Part shown: one piece after another, positions 26,602 through 39,627 of the stretch
Position numbering within the stretch: the stretch's first letter is position 1
Layout: the number at the start of each line of letters is the position of its first letter
From: Calliopsis andreniformis
Lineage: Eukaryota > Arthropoda > Insecta > Hymenoptera > Andrenidae
Assembly: GCF_051401765.1 (NCBI RefSeq)
Contig: NW_027480494.1
Span: 1,860,001 to 1,924,000 of the forward strand
Length of the DNA stretch: 64,000 nt
Direction: 5' to 3'
The notes under the pieces: model-generated
The model's input: the letters and a program-made list of their open reading frames with translations, nothing else
What the model was told of the DNA's origin: nothing
Databases searched by the model: none
Position numbers and translations under genes: made by a program

Positions 26602-27163
26602 GCATTCATAGCCATAGCCATAGCCATAGCAGCCATAGCCATAGCCATAGCAGCCATAGCGATAGCCATAGCAGCCATAGCCATAGCCATAGCAGTCATA
26701 GCCATAGCCATAGCCATAACAGCCATAGCCATAGTAGCCATAGCCATAGCCATAGCCATAGCCGTAGAAGCCATAGCCATAGCCATACCAGCCATAGCCA
26801 TAGCCATAGCAGCCATAGCCATAGCCAGAGCAGTCATAGCCACAGCCATAGCGGTCATGGCCATAGCCATAGCAGCCATAGGCATAGCCATACCCATAGC
26901 AGCCATAGCTATAGCCATAGCAGTCATAGCTATAGACATAGTCATTGCAGCCATAGCCATAGCCATAGCCATAGCAGCCATAGAAATAGCCATAGCAGCC
27001 ATAGCCATAGCCATACCCATAGCAGCCATAGCCATAGCCATAGCCGTCATAGCCATAGCGACAGCCATAGCAGCCATAGCCATAGCCATAGCCATAGCAG
27101 CCATAGCCATAGCCATAGCAGCCATAGCAATAGCCATAGCAGCCATAACCACAGCCATAGCAG
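26579..27163 (+). repeat. Higher-order repeat H6 (585 bp), copy 2
   Basis: Second copy of 21,371-21,955. It follows an H8 copy directly, whereas copy 1 precedes an H7 copy, so the block order is not conserved. Confidence 0.85.
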
Positions 27164-28513
27164 CCATAGCCATAGCCATAGCAGCCATAGCCATAGCCAT
27201 AGCAGCCAGAGCCAGAGCCACAGCAGCCGTAGACATAGCCATAGCCTTGGCAGCCATAGACATAACCATGGCCATAGCAGCCATAGCCATACCCATAGCA
27301 GCCATAGCCATAGCCATAGCCGTCATAGCCATAGCGACAGCCATAGCAGCCATAGCCATAGCCATAGCCATAGCAGCCATAGCCATAGCCATAGCAGCCA
27401 TAGCAATAGCCATAGCAGCCATAACCACAGCCATAGCAGCCATAGCCATAGCCATAGCAGCCATAGCCATAGCCATAGCAGCCAGAGCCAGAGCCACAGC
27501 AGCCGTAGATATAGCCATAGCCTTAGCAGACATAGCCATAGCCATAGCCCTAGCAGCCATAGCCATAGCCATAGCAGCCATACCAATGGCCATAGTAGCC
27601 AAAGCTGTAGCCATAGCAGCCATAGCCATAGCCATATCCATAGCGGCCATAGCCATAGCCATAGCAGTCATAGCCATAGCCATAGCCATAGCAGCCATGG
27701 CCATAGCCACAGCCATAGCAGCCATAGCCATAGCCATAGCAGCCATAGCCATATCCATAGCAGACATAGCCACAGCCATAGCAGCCATAGCCATAGCCAT
27801 AGCTGCCATAGGCATAGCCATACCCATAGCAGCCATAGCCATAGCCATAGCAGCCATAGCAATAGCCATAGCAGCCATAACCACAGCCATAGCAGCCATA
27901 GCCATAGCCATAGCAGCCATAGCCATAGCCATAGCAGTTATAGCCATAGACATAGCCATAGCAGCCATAGCCATAGCCATAGCCATAGCAGACATAGCCA
28001 TAGCCATAGCAGCCATAGCCATAGCCAAACCCATAGCAGCCATAGCCATAGCCATAGCAGTCATGGCCATAGCCATAGACAAAGCAGCCATAGCCATAGC
28101 CACAGCCATAGCAGACATAACCACAGCCACAGCAGCCATAGCCATAGCCATAGCAGCCATAGCCATAGCCATAGCAGCCAGAGCCAGAGCCACACTAGCC
28201 GTAGACATAGCCATAGCCTTAGGGGCCATAGACATAACCATAGCCATAGCAGCCATAGCCATAGCCATAGCCTTGGCAGCCATAACCATAGCCATAGCAG
28301 CCATAGCAATAGCCATAGCAGCCATAACCACAGCCATAGCAGCCATAGCCATAGCCATAGCAGCCATAGCCATAGCCATAGCAGTTATAGCCATAGCCAT
28401 AGCCATAGCAGACATAGCCATAGCCATAGCCATAGCAGACATAGCCATAGCCATAGCAGCCATAGCCATAGCCAAACCCATAGCAGCCATAGCCATAACC
28501 ATAGCAGTCATGG
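27164..28513 (+). repeat. Array segment with partial H7 and H8 text
   Basis: 27,668-27,862 matches 31,556-31,750 at offset 3888 bp. 28,061-28,309 resembles 23,480-23,728 but has GCCTTGGCAGCC where the latter has GCCATAGCAGCC. GATATAGCC near 27,508 and GCCCTAGCAGCC near 27,550 are local variants. Confidence 0.72.
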
Positions 28514-30350
28514 CCATAGCCATAGCAGCCGTAGCGATAGCCATAGCACCCATAGGCATACCCATAGCAGCCGGAGCCAGAGCCACAGCAGCCGTAGACA
28601 TAGCCATAGCCTTAGCAGACATAGCCATAGCCATAGCCATAGCAGCCATAGCCATAGCCATAGCAGCCATACCAATGGCCATAGTAGCCAAAGCTGTAGC
28701 CATAGCAGCCATAGCCATAGCCATATCCATAGCGGCCATAGCCATAGAGATAGCAGTCATAGCCATAGCCATAGCCATAGCAGCCATGGCCATAGCCATA
28801 GCCATAGCAGCCATAGCCATAGCCATAGCAGCCATAGCCATATCCATAGCAGACATAGCCACAGCCATAGCAGCCATAGCCATAGCCATAGCTGCCATAG
28901 GCATAGCCATACCCATAGCAGCCATAGACATAGCCATAGCAGTCATAGCCATAGATATAGCCATAGCAGCCATAGCCATAGCCATAGCCATAGCAGCCAT
29001 AGCCATAGCCATAGCAGCCATAGCAATAGCCATAGCAGCCATAACCACAGCCATAGCAGCCATAGCCATAGCCATAGCAGCCATAGCCATAGCCATAGCA
29101 GTTATGGCCATAGACATAGCCATAGCAGCCATAGCCATAGCCATAGCCATAGCAGACATAGCCATAGCCATAGCAGCCATAGCCATAGCCAAACCCATAG
29201 CAGCCATAGCCATAGCCATAGCAGTCATGGCCATAGCCATAGACAAAGCAGCCATAGCCATAGCCACAGCCATAGCAGACATAACCACAGCCACAGCAGC
29301 CATAGCCATAGCCATAGCAGCCATAGCCATAGCCATAGCAGCCAGAGCCAGAGCCACACTAGCCGTAGACATAGCCATAGCCTTAGGGGCCATAGACATA
29401 ACCATAGCCATAGCAGCCATAGCCATAGCCATAGCCATAGCAGCCATAACCATAGCCATAGCAGCCATAGCAATAGCCATAGCAGCCATAACCACAGCCA
29501 TAGCAGCCATAGCCATAGCCATAGCAGCCATAGCCATAGCCATAGCAGTTATAGCCATAGCCATAGCCATAGCAGCCATAGCCATAGCCATAGCCATAGC
29601 AGACATAGCCATAGCCATAGCAGCCATAGCCATAGCCAAACCCATAGCAGCCATAGCCATAACCATAGCAGTCATGGCCATAGCCATAGACAAAGCAGCC
29701 ATAGCCATAGCCACAGCCATAGCAGCCATAGCCATAACCATAGCAGCCATAGCCATAGCCATAGCAGACATAACCACAGCCACAGCAGCCATAGCCATAG
29801 CCATAGCAGCCATAGCCATAGCCATAGCTGCCAGAGCCAGAGCCACAGCAGCCGTACACATAGCCATAGCCTTAGGGGCCATAGACATAACCATAGCCAT
29901 AGCAGCCATAGAAATAGCCATAGCCGCCACAGCCATGGCCATGGTATCCAAAACCATAGCCATAGCAGCCATAGCCAAAGACATAGCCATAGCAGCCATA
30001 GCCATAGCCATAGCAGCCATAGCCATAGCCATAGCCATAGCCATAGCAGCCATAGCCATAGCCATAGCAGACATAGCCATAGCCATAGCCATAGCAGCCG
30101 TATCCATAGCCATAGTAGCCATAGCCATAGCCATAGCAGCCATAGTCGCCATAGCCATAACCATAGCAGCCATAGCCATAGCCATAGCAGACATAGCCAT
30201 AGCCATAGCCTTAGGAGCCATAGACATAACCATAGCCATAGCAGCCATAGAAATAGCCATAGCCGCCACAGCCATGGCCATAGTATTCAAAACCATAGCC
30301 ATAGCAGCCGTAGACATAGACATAGCCATAGCAGCCATAGCCATAGCCAT
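28514..30350 (+). repeat. Higher-order repeat H9 (1.84 kb), copy 2
   Basis: Second copy of 22,769-24,605. The left boundary is abrupt inside CAGTCATGGCCATAGCC, which is the start of a different variant order elsewhere. Confidence 0.9.
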
Positions 30351-31546
30351 ACCCATAGCAGCCATAGCCATAGCCATAGCCGTCATAGCCATAGCCACAG
30401 CCATAGCAGCCATAGCCATAGCCATAGCCATAGCAGCCATAGCCATAGCCATAGCAGCCATAGCAATAGCCATAGCAGCCATAACCACAGCCATAGCAGC
30501 CAGAGCCAGAGCCACAGCAGCCGTAGACATAGCCATAGCCTTGGCAGCCATAGACATAACCATGGCCATAGCAGCCATAGCCATAGCCATAGCAGCCATA
30601 GCCATAGCCATAGCAGCCGTAGCGATAGCCATAGCAGCCATAGGCATACCCATAGCAGCCGGAGCCAGAGCCACAGCAGCCGTAGACATAGCCATAGCCT
30701 TAGCAGCCATAGCCATAGCCATAGCCATAGCAGCCATAGCCATAGCCATAGCAGCCATACCAATGGCCATAGTAGCCAAAGCCGTAGCCATAGCAGCCAT
30801 AGCCATAGCCATATCCATAGCGGCCATAGCCATAGCCATAGCAGTCATAGCCATAGCCATAGCCATAGCAACTATGGCCATAGCCATAGCCATAGCAGCC
30901 ATAGCCATAGCCATAGCAGCCATAGCCATAGCCATAGCAGACATAGCCACAGCCATAGCAGCCATAGCCATAGCCATAGCTGCCATAGGCATAGCCATAC
31001 CCATAGCAGCCATAGCCATACCCATAGCAGCCATAGCCATAGCCATAGCCGTCATAGCCATAGCGACAGCCATAGCAGCCATAGCCATAGCCATAGCCAT
31101 AGCAGCCATAGCCATAGCCATAGCAGCCATAGCAATAGCCATAGCAGCCATAACCACAGCCATAGCAGCCATAGCCATAGCCATAGCAGCCATAGCCATA
31201 GCCATAGCAGCCAGAGCCAGAGCCACAGCAGCCGTAGACATAGCCATAGCCTTGGCAGCCATAGACATAACCATGGCCATAGCAGCCATAGCCATAGCCA
31301 TAGCAGCCATAGCCATAGCCATAGCAGCCGTAGCGATAGCCATAGCACCCATAGGCATACCCATAGCAGCCGGAGCCAGAGCCACAGCAGCCGTAGACAT
31401 AGCCATAGCCTTAGCAGACATAGCCATAGCCATAGCCATAGCAGCCATAGCCATAGCCATAGCAGCCATACCAATGGCCATAGTAGCCAAAGCTGTAGCC
31501 ATAGCAGCCATAGCCATAGCCATATCCATAGCGGCCATAGCCATAG
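30321..31546 (+). repeat. Higher-order repeat H7 (1.2 kb), copy 2
   Basis: Second copy of 21,777-23,002. Its left 30 bp overlap H9 copy 2, so the junction between the two transferred blocks is near 30,321-30,350. Confidence 0.88.
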
Positions 31547-34449
31547 CCATAGCAGTCATAGCCATAGCCATAGCCATAGCAGCCATGGCCATAGCCACAG
31601 CCATAGCAGCCATAGCCATAGCCATAGCAGCCATAGCCATATCCATAGCAGACATAGCCACAGCCATAGCAGCCATAGCAATAGCCATAGCTGCCATAGG
31701 CATAGCCATACCCATAGCAGCCATAGCCATAGCCATAGCAGCCATAGCAATAGCCATAGCAGCCATAACCACAGCCATAGCAGCCATAGCCATAGCCATA
31801 GCAGCCATAGCCATAGCCATAGCAGTTATAGCCATAGACATAGCCATAGCAGCCATAGCCATAGCCATAGCCATAGCAGACATAGCCATAGCCATAGCAG
31901 CCATAGCCATAGCCAAACCCATAGCAGCCATAGCCATAGCCATAGCAGTCATGGCCATAGCCATAGACAAAGCAGCCAAAGCCATAGCCACAGCCATAGC
32001 AGACATAACCACAGCCACAGCAGCCATAGCCATAGCCATAGCAGCCATAGCCATAGCCATAGCAGCCAGAGCCAGAGCCACACTAGCCGTAGACATAGCC
32101 ATAGCCTTAGGGGCCATAGACATAACCATAGCCATAGCAGCCATAGCCATAGCCATAGCCATAGCAGCCATAACCATAGCCATAGCAGCCATAGCAATAG
32201 CCATAGCAGCCATAACCACAGCCATAGCAGCCATAGCCATAGCCATAGCAGCCATAGCCATAGCCATAGCAGTTATAGCCATAGCCATAGCCATAGCAGC
32301 CATAGCCATAGCCATAGCCATAGCAGACATAGCCATAGCCATAGCAGCCATAGCCATAGCCAAACCCATAGCAGCCATAGCCATAACCATAGCAGTCATG
32401 GCCATAGCCATAGACAAAGCAGCCATAGCCATAGCCACAGCCATAGCAGCCATAGCCATAACCATAGCAGCCATAGCCATAGCCATAGCAGACATAACCA
32501 CAGCCACAGCAGCCATAGCCATAGCCATAGCAGCCATAGCCATAGCCATAGCTGCCAGAGCCAGAGCCATAGCTGCCATAGGCATAGCCATACCCATAGC
32601 AGCCATAGCCATAGCCATAGCAGGAATAGCCATAGCCATAGCCTTAGGAGCCATAGACATAACGATAGCCATAGCAGCCATAGAAATAGCCATTGCCGCC
32701 ACAGCCATGGCCATAGTATTCAAAACCATAGCCATAGCAGCCGTAGACATAGACATAGCCATAGCAGCCATAGCCATAGCCATAGCCATAGCCATAGCAG
32801 CCATAGCAATAGCCATAGCAGCCATAACCACAGCCATAGCAGCCATAGCCATAGCCATAGCAGCCATAGCCATAGCCATAGCAGTTATAGCCATAGCCAT
32901 AGCCATAGCTGCCATAGGCATAGCCATACCCATAGCAGCCATAGACATAGCCATAGCAGTCATAGCCATAGATATAGCCATAGCAGCCATAGCCATAGCC
33001 ATAGCCATAGCAGCCATAACCATAGCCATAGCAGCCATAGCAATAGCCATAGCAGCCATAACCACAGCCATAGCAGCCATAGCCATAGCCATAGCAGCCA
33101 TAGCCTTAGCCATAGCAGTTATAGCCATAGACATAGCCATAGCAGCCATAGCCATAGCCATAGCCATAGCAGACATAGCCATAGCCATAGCAGCCATAGC
33201 CATAGCCAAACCCACAGCAGCCATAGCCATAACCATAGCAGTCATGGCCATAGCCATAGCCATAGCTGCCATAGGCATAGCCATACCCATAGCAGCAATA
33301 GCCATAGCCATAGCAGACATAACCACAGCCACAACAGCCATAGCCATAGCCATAGCAGCCATAGCCATAGCCATAGCAGCCAGAGCCAGAGCCACAGCAG
33401 CCGTAGACATAGCCATAGCCTTAGGGGCCATAGACATAACCATAGCCATAGCAGCCATAGAAATAGCCATAGCCGCCACAGCCATGGCCATAGTATCCAA
33501 AACCATAGCCATAGCAGCCATAGCCAAAGACATAGCCATAGCAGCCATAGCCATAGCCATAGCCATAGCCATAGCAGCCATAGCCATAGCCATGGCCATA
33601 GCCATAGCAGCCATAGCCATAGCCATAGCAGACATAGCCATAGCCATAGCCATAGCAGCCGTATACATAGCCATAGTAGCCATAGCCATAGCCATAGCAG
33701 CCATAGTCGCCATAGCCATAACTATAGCAGCCATAGCCATAGCCATAGCAGACATAGCCATAGCCATAGCCATAGCAGCCGTATCCATAGCCATAGTAGC
33801 CATAGCCATAGCCATAGCAGCCATAGCCGCCATAGCCATAGCCATAGCAGCCATAGCCATAGCCATACCCATAGCAGCCATAGCCATAGCCATAGCAGTC
33901 ATGGCCATAGCCATAGACAAAGCAACCATAGCCATAGCCACAGCCATAGCAGCCATAGCCATAACCATAGCAGCCATAGCCATAGCCATAGCAGACATAA
34001 CGACAGCCATAGCAGCCATAGCCATAGCCATAGCAGCCATAGCCATCGCCATAGCCTTAGCAGCAATAGCCATAGTCATAGCCATAGCCATAGCAGCTAT
34101 AGCCATAGCCATAGCCATAGCAGCCACAGCCGTAGCCATAGCAGCCATAGCCATAGCCATAGCAACCATAGTAGACATAGCCATAGCCATATAAGACATA
34201 GCCATAGCCATAGCAGCCATAGCCATAGCTATAGCAGCCAGAGCCAGAGTCACAGCAGCCGTAGACATAGCCACAGCCTTAGCAGCCATAGCCATAACCA
34301 TAGCTATAGCAGCCATAGCCATAGCAGCCATAGCCATATCCATAGCAGCCAGAGCCAGAGCCACAGCAGCCGTAGACATAGCCATAGCATCCATAGCCAT
34401 AGCAGCCGTAGCCATAGCCAAAGCTGCCATAGTCATAACCTTAGCCATT
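31547..34449 (+). repeat. Array segment closing the core domain
   Basis: 31,949-32,197 is another copy of the text at 23,480. A rare CATATAAGACATAG (34,188) replaces CATAGCAGACATAG and makes a TAA that ends the Ala-Ile frame at 34,194 without changing phase. From about 34.2 kb the text resembles 44.26 kb at offset 10,056 bp. Confidence 0.75.
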
Positions 34450-34599
34450 GCAGCCATAGCCATAGCCATAGCAGCCACAGCCGTAGCCATAGCAGCCATA
34501 GCCATAGCCATAGCAGCCATAGCCATAGCCATAGCAGCCATAGCGATAGCCGTAGCAGCCGTGCGCATAGCCATAGCAGCCATAGCTATATCCATAGCA

Positions 34600-34610
34600 G
34601 ACACACACAT
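34600..34610 (+). repeat. GACACACACAT module at 34.6 kb
   Basis: Copied with block H5 from the counterpart of 18,029. First module after the module-free domain. Confidence 0.85.
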
Positions 34611-35151
34611 AGACACAGCCATAGCAGCCATAATCATAGCCATAGCCATAGCAGCCAATGCCATAGCCATAGCCATAGCCATAGCAGCCGATGCCATGTC
34701 CATAGCCATAACAGCTGTAGCTATTGCCAAAGCGGCCATAGCCATAGCCACAGCAGCCTTAGCCATAGCCATAGCCATAGCAGACATAGCCATCGCCATA
34801 GCCATAGCCATAGCAGCCTTAGCCATAGCCATAGTCATAGCAGCCATAGCCATAGCCATAGCCATAGCAGCCATAGCCAAAGCCATAGCGGCCATAGCCA
34901 TAGCAGCCGTAGCCATAGCCATAGCCATAGCAGCCATTGCCATAGCCATAGCAGCCATAACCACAGCCATAGCGGCCATAGCCATAGCCAAAGCAGCCAG
35001 AGCCATAGCAGCCAGAGCCAGAGCAACAGCAGCCGTAGACATAGCCATAGCCTTAGCAACCATAGACATAATCATAGCCATAGCAGCCATAGCCATAGCC
35101 ACAGCAGCCACAGCCATGGCCATAGTAGCCAAAGCCATAGCCATGGCCATA

Positions 35152-35162
35152 GTAGAAAAGCC
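35152..35162 (+). other. One-base deletion GTAGAAAAGCC, copy 2
   Basis: Same deletion as at 18,581, in the matching place of block H5, hence copied rather than independent. Ends the Ala-Ile frame at 35,166. Confidence 0.9.
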
Positions 35163-36064
35163 ATAGCCATTGCAGCCATAGCCATAGACATAGCCATAGC
35201 CGCCAAAACCATAGCCGTAGCCATAGCCATAGCAGCCATAGCCATAGCCATAGCAGCCATAGCCATAGCAGCCATAGCCACAGCCATAGCAGCCATAGCC
35301 ATAGCCATAGCCATAGCAGCCATAGACATGGCCATAGCAGCCATAGCCATAGCCATACCCATAGCAGCCACAGCCATGGCCATAGTAGCCAAAGCCATAG
35401 CCATGGCCATAGTAGCCAAAGCCATAGCCATTGCAGCCATAGCCATAGACATAGCCATAGCCGCCAAAACCATAGCCGTAGCCATAGCCATAGCAGCCAT
35501 AGCCATAGCCATAGCAGCCATAGCCATAGCAGCCATAGCCACAGTCATAGCAGCCATAGCCATAGCCATAACCATAGCAGCCATAGACATAGCCATAGCA
35601 GCCATAGCCATAGCCATACCCATAGCAGCCATAGCCATAGCCATAGCCATAGCAGCCATAGCCATATCCATAGCAGCCATAGCCATAGCCATAGCAGCCA
35701 TAGCCATAGCTATAGCAGCCAGAGCCAGAGTCACACCAGCCGTAGACATAGCCACAGCCTTAGCAGCCATAGCCATAACCATAGCTATAGCAGCCATAGC
35801 CATAGCAGCCATAGCCATAGCCATAGCAGACATAACGACAGCCATAGCAGCCATAGCCATAGCCATAGCAGCCATAGCCATCGCCATAGCCTTACCAGCA
35901 ATAGCCATAGTCATAGCCATAGCCATAGCAGCTATAGCCATAGACATAGCCATAGCAGCCACAGCCGTAGCCATAGCAGCCATAGCCATAGCCATAGCAG
36001 CCATAGTAGACATAGCCATAGCCATAGCAGCCATAGCCATAGCCATAGCAGCCATAGCCATAGC

Positions 36065-37350
36065 TATAGCAGCCAGAGCCAGAGTCACAGCAGCCGTAGA
36101 CATAGCCACAGCCTTAGCAGCCATAGCCATAACCATAGCTATAGCAGCCATAGCCATAGCAGTCATAGCCATATCCATAGCAGCCATAGCCACAGTCATA
36201 GCAGCCATAGCCATAGCCATAGCCATAGCAGCCATAGACATAGCCATAGCAGCCATAGCCACAGCCATACCCATAGCAGCCATAGCCATAGCCATAGCCA
36301 TAGCAGCCATAGCCATATCCATAGCAGCCATAGCCATAGCCATAGCCTTAGGAGCCATAGACATAACCATAGCCATAGCAGCCACAGAAATAGCCATAGC
36401 CGCCACAGCCATGGCCATAGTATTCAAAACCATAGCCATAGCAGCCGTAGACATAGACATAGCCATAGCAGCCATAGCCATAGCCATAGCCATAGCCATA
36501 GCAGCCATAGCCATAGCCGTAGCAGCCATAGCCATAGCCATAGCAGCCATAGCAGCCATAGCGATAGCCTTAGCAGCCAGAGGCATACCCATAGCAGCCG
36601 GAGACAGAGCCACAGCAGCCGTAGACATAGCCATAGCCTTAGCATTCATAGCCATAGCCATAGCCATAGCAGCCATAGCCATAGCCATAGCAGCCATAGC
36701 GATAGCCATAGCAGCAATAGCCATAGCCATAGCAGTCATAGCCATAGCCATAGCCATAACAGCCATAGCCATAGTAGCCATAGCCATAGCCATAGCCATA
36801 GCCGTAGCAGCCATAGCCATAGCCATAGCAGCCACAGCCATAGCCATAGCAGCCATAGCCATTGCCAGAGCAGTCATAGCCACAGCCATAGCAGTCATGG
36901 CCATAGCCATAGCAGCCATAGGCATAGCCATACCCATAGCAGCCATAGCCATAGCCATAGCAGTCATAGCTATAGCCATAGCCATAGCCATAGCAGCCAT
37001 AGCCATAGCCGTAGCAGCCATAGCCATAGCCATAGCAGCCATAGCAGCCATAGCGATAGCCTTAGCAGCCAGAGGCATACCCATAGCAGCCGGAGACAGA
37101 GCCACAGCAGCCGTAGACATAGCCATAGCCTTAGCATTCATAGCCATAGCCATAGCCATAGCAGCCATAGCCATAGCCATAGCAGCCATAGCAATAGCCA
37201 TAGCAGCCGTAACCACAGCCATAGCAGCCAGAGCCAGAGCCACAGCAGCCGTAGACATAGCCATAGCCTTGGCAGCCATAGACATAACCATGGCCATAGC
37301 AGCCATAGCCATAGCCATAGCCATAGCCATAGCCATAGCAGCCATAGCCA
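36065..37350 (+). repeat. Array segment between H5 copy 2 and the 3-kb tandem
   Basis: Includes a local duplication around GCCAGAGGCATACCC with GGAGACAGAGCC (about 36,573 and 37,070). The GGAGACAG variant was seen only in this pair. GTATTCAAAACC is at about 36,420. Confidence 0.75.
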
Positions 37351-37892
37351 TAGCCGTAGCAGAAATAGCCATAGCCATAGCAGCCATAGCAGCCATAGCG
37401 ATAGCCATAGCAGCCATAGGCATACCCATAGCAGCCGGAGCCAGAGCCACAGCAGCCGTAGACATAGCCATAGCCTTAGCATCCATAGCCATAACCATAG
37501 CCATAGCAGCCATAGCCATAGCCATAGCAGTCATAGCCATAGCCATAGCCATAACAGCCATAGCCATAGCAGCCATAGCCATAGCCATAGCCATAGCCGT
37601 AGCAGCCATAGCCATAGCCATAGCAGCCATAGCCATAGCCATAGCAGCCATAGCCATAGCCAGAGCAGCCATAGCCAAAGCCATAGCAGCCATAGCCATA
37701 GCCATAGCAGCCATAGGCATAGCCATACCCATAGCAGCCATAGCCATAGCCATAGCAGTCATAGCTATAGCCATAGCCATAGCAGCCATAGCCATAGCCA
37801 TAGCCATAGCAGCCATAGCCATAGCCACAGCAGCCATAGCCATAGCCATTCCCATAGCAGCCATAGCCATAGCCATAGCCGTCATAGCCATA

Positions 37893-37902
37893 GCCATTGG
37901 CC
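37893..37902 (+). other. +1 junction GCCATTGGCC
   Basis: Expected text is GCCATAGCC (9 bases); here 10 bases, so the phase shifts by +1. It is the only member of the family with TTGG in place of TTAG. Followed by CATAGCAGCCATAGCGATAG. Confidence 0.9.
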
Positions 37903-38511
37903 ATAGCAGCCATAGCGATAGCCATAGCCATAGCAGCCATAGCCATAGCAATAGCAGCCATAGCAATAGCCATAGCAGCCATAACCACAGCCATAGCAGC
38001 CATAGCCATAGCCATAGCAGCCATAGCCATAGCCATAGCAGCCAGACCCAGAGCCACAGCAGCCGTAGACATAGCCATAGCCTTGGCAGCCATAGACATA
38101 ACCATAGCCATAGCAGCCATAGCCATAGCCATAGCAGCAATAGCCATGGCCATAGTAGCCAAAGCCATAGCCATAGCAGCCATATCCATAGACATAGCCA
38201 TAGCAGCCATAGCCATAGCCACAGCCATAGCCATTGCCATAGCAGCCATAGCCATAGTCAAAGCAGCCATAGCCATAGGCATAGCAGCCATAGCCATAGC
38301 CATAGCAGCCATAGCCATAGCCATAGCAGTCATAGCTATAGCCATAGCCATAGCAGCCATAGCCATAGCCATAGCAGTCATAGCTATAGCCATAGCCATA
38401 GCAGCCATAGCCATAGCCATAGCCATAGCAGCCATAGGCATAGCCATAGCAGCCATAGCCATAGCCATACCCATAGCAGCCATGGCCATAGCCATAGCCG
38501 TCATAGCCATA

Positions 38512-38521
38512 GCCATTAGCC
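38512..38521 (+). other. +1 junction GCCATTAGCC, 38.5 kb
   Basis: Preceded by CCGTCATAGCCATA like the others, but followed by plain CATAGCCATAGCC units and a GCAGTTATAG variant rather than GCGATAG. Lies 619 bp after the previous junction. Confidence 0.92.
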
Positions 38522-39058
38522 ATAGCAGCCATAGCCATAGCCATAGCCATAGCAGCCATAGCCATAGCCATAGCAGTTATAGCCATAGACATAGCCATAG
38601 CAGCAATAGCCATAGCCATGGCCATAGCAGACATAGCCATAGCCATACCCATAGCAGCCATAGCCATAGCCATAGCAGTCATGGCCATAGCCATAGACAA
38701 AGCAACCATAGCCATAGCCACAGCCATAGCAGCCATAGCCATAACCATAGCAGACATAGCCATAGCCATAGCAGACATAACCACAGCCATAGCAGCCATA
38801 GCCATAGCCATAGCAGCCATAGCCATCGCCATAGCCTTAGCAGCAATAGCCATAGCCATAGCCATAGCCATAGCAGCTATAGCCATAGCCATAGCCATAG
38901 CAGCCACAGCCGTAGCCATAGCAGCCATAGCCATAGCCATAGCAGCCATAGTAAACATAGCCATAGCCATAGCAGCCATAGCCATAGCCATAGCAGCCAT
39001 AGCGATAGCCGTAGCAGCCGTAGGCATAGCCATAGCAGCCATAGCTATATCCATAGCA

Positions 39059-39627
39059 GACACACACATAGCCACAGCCATAGCCGCCATAATCATAGCC
39101 ATAGCCATTGCAGCCATAGCCATAGCCATAGCAGCCATAGCCGTAGCCATAGCAGCCATAGCCATAGTCATAGCAGCCATAGCCATAGCCATAGCAGCCA
39201 TAGCGATAGCCGTAGCAGCCGTAGGCATAGCCATAGCAGCCATAGCTATATCCATAGCAGACACACACATAGCCACAGCCATAGCAGCCATAATCATAGC
39301 CATAGCCATAGCAGCCAATGCCATAGCCATAGCCATAGCCATAGCAGCCGATGCCATATCCATAGCCATAGCAGCTGTAGCTATTGCCAAAGCGGCCATA
39401 GCCATAGCCACAGCAGCCTTAGCCATAGCCATAGCCATAGCAGACATAGCCATAGCCATAGCCATAGCAGCCTTAGCCATAGCCATAGCAGCCATAGCCG
39501 TAGCCATAGCAGCCATAGCCATAGTCATAGCAGCCATAGCCATAGCCATAGCAGCCATAGCGATAGCCGTAGCAGCCGTAGGCATAGCCATAGCAGCCAT
39601 AGCTATATCCATAGCAGACACACACAT
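39059..39627 (+). repeat. GACACACACAT modules, 39.1-39.6 kb
   Basis: Cores at 39,059, 39,260 and 39,617, the densest cluster (201 and 357 bp apart). The first is followed by CATAGCCGCCATAATC, the others by CATAGCAGCCATAATC. Confidence 0.85.

Larger units (their letters stand above)
18501..35150 (-). other. Giant stop-free Met-Ala frame, not called as a gene
   Basis: On the minus strand the same array reads ATG GCT ATG GCT (Met-Ala) for 5549 codons. ATG and GCT are two substitutions from a stop, so openness is again expected by arithmetic. Met occurs about every second codon, so the start is arbitrary. The N-terminal part shifts into Leu-Trp text because of the one-base deletion near 35,152. 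It overlaps equally long Ala-Ile frames on the other strand (18,805 to 34,194), and both cannot plausibly be genes. The same verdict applies to the other kilobase frames in 34-64 kb. Confidence 0.85.
34450..36064 (+). repeat. Higher-order repeat H5 (1.6 kb), copy 2
   Basis: Second copy of 17,879-19,493 at equal length. A handful of substitutions and no length change were seen over 1615 bp, so this transfer is recent relative to the general divergence of units. Contains a GACACACACAT core at 34,600. Confidence 0.92.
37351..39488 (+). repeat. Higher-order repeat H10 (about 2.1 kb), copy 1
   Basis: Matches 40,368-42,457 at offset 3017 bp on the left and 2969 bp on the right. The 48-bp change corresponds to an extra GTCATAGCTATAG-bearing segment near 38,300-38,400 that is doubled here and single in copy 2. 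Contains two frame-shift junctions (37,893 and 38,512) and two GACACACACAT cores 201 bp apart (39,059, 39,260). Confidence 0.9.
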
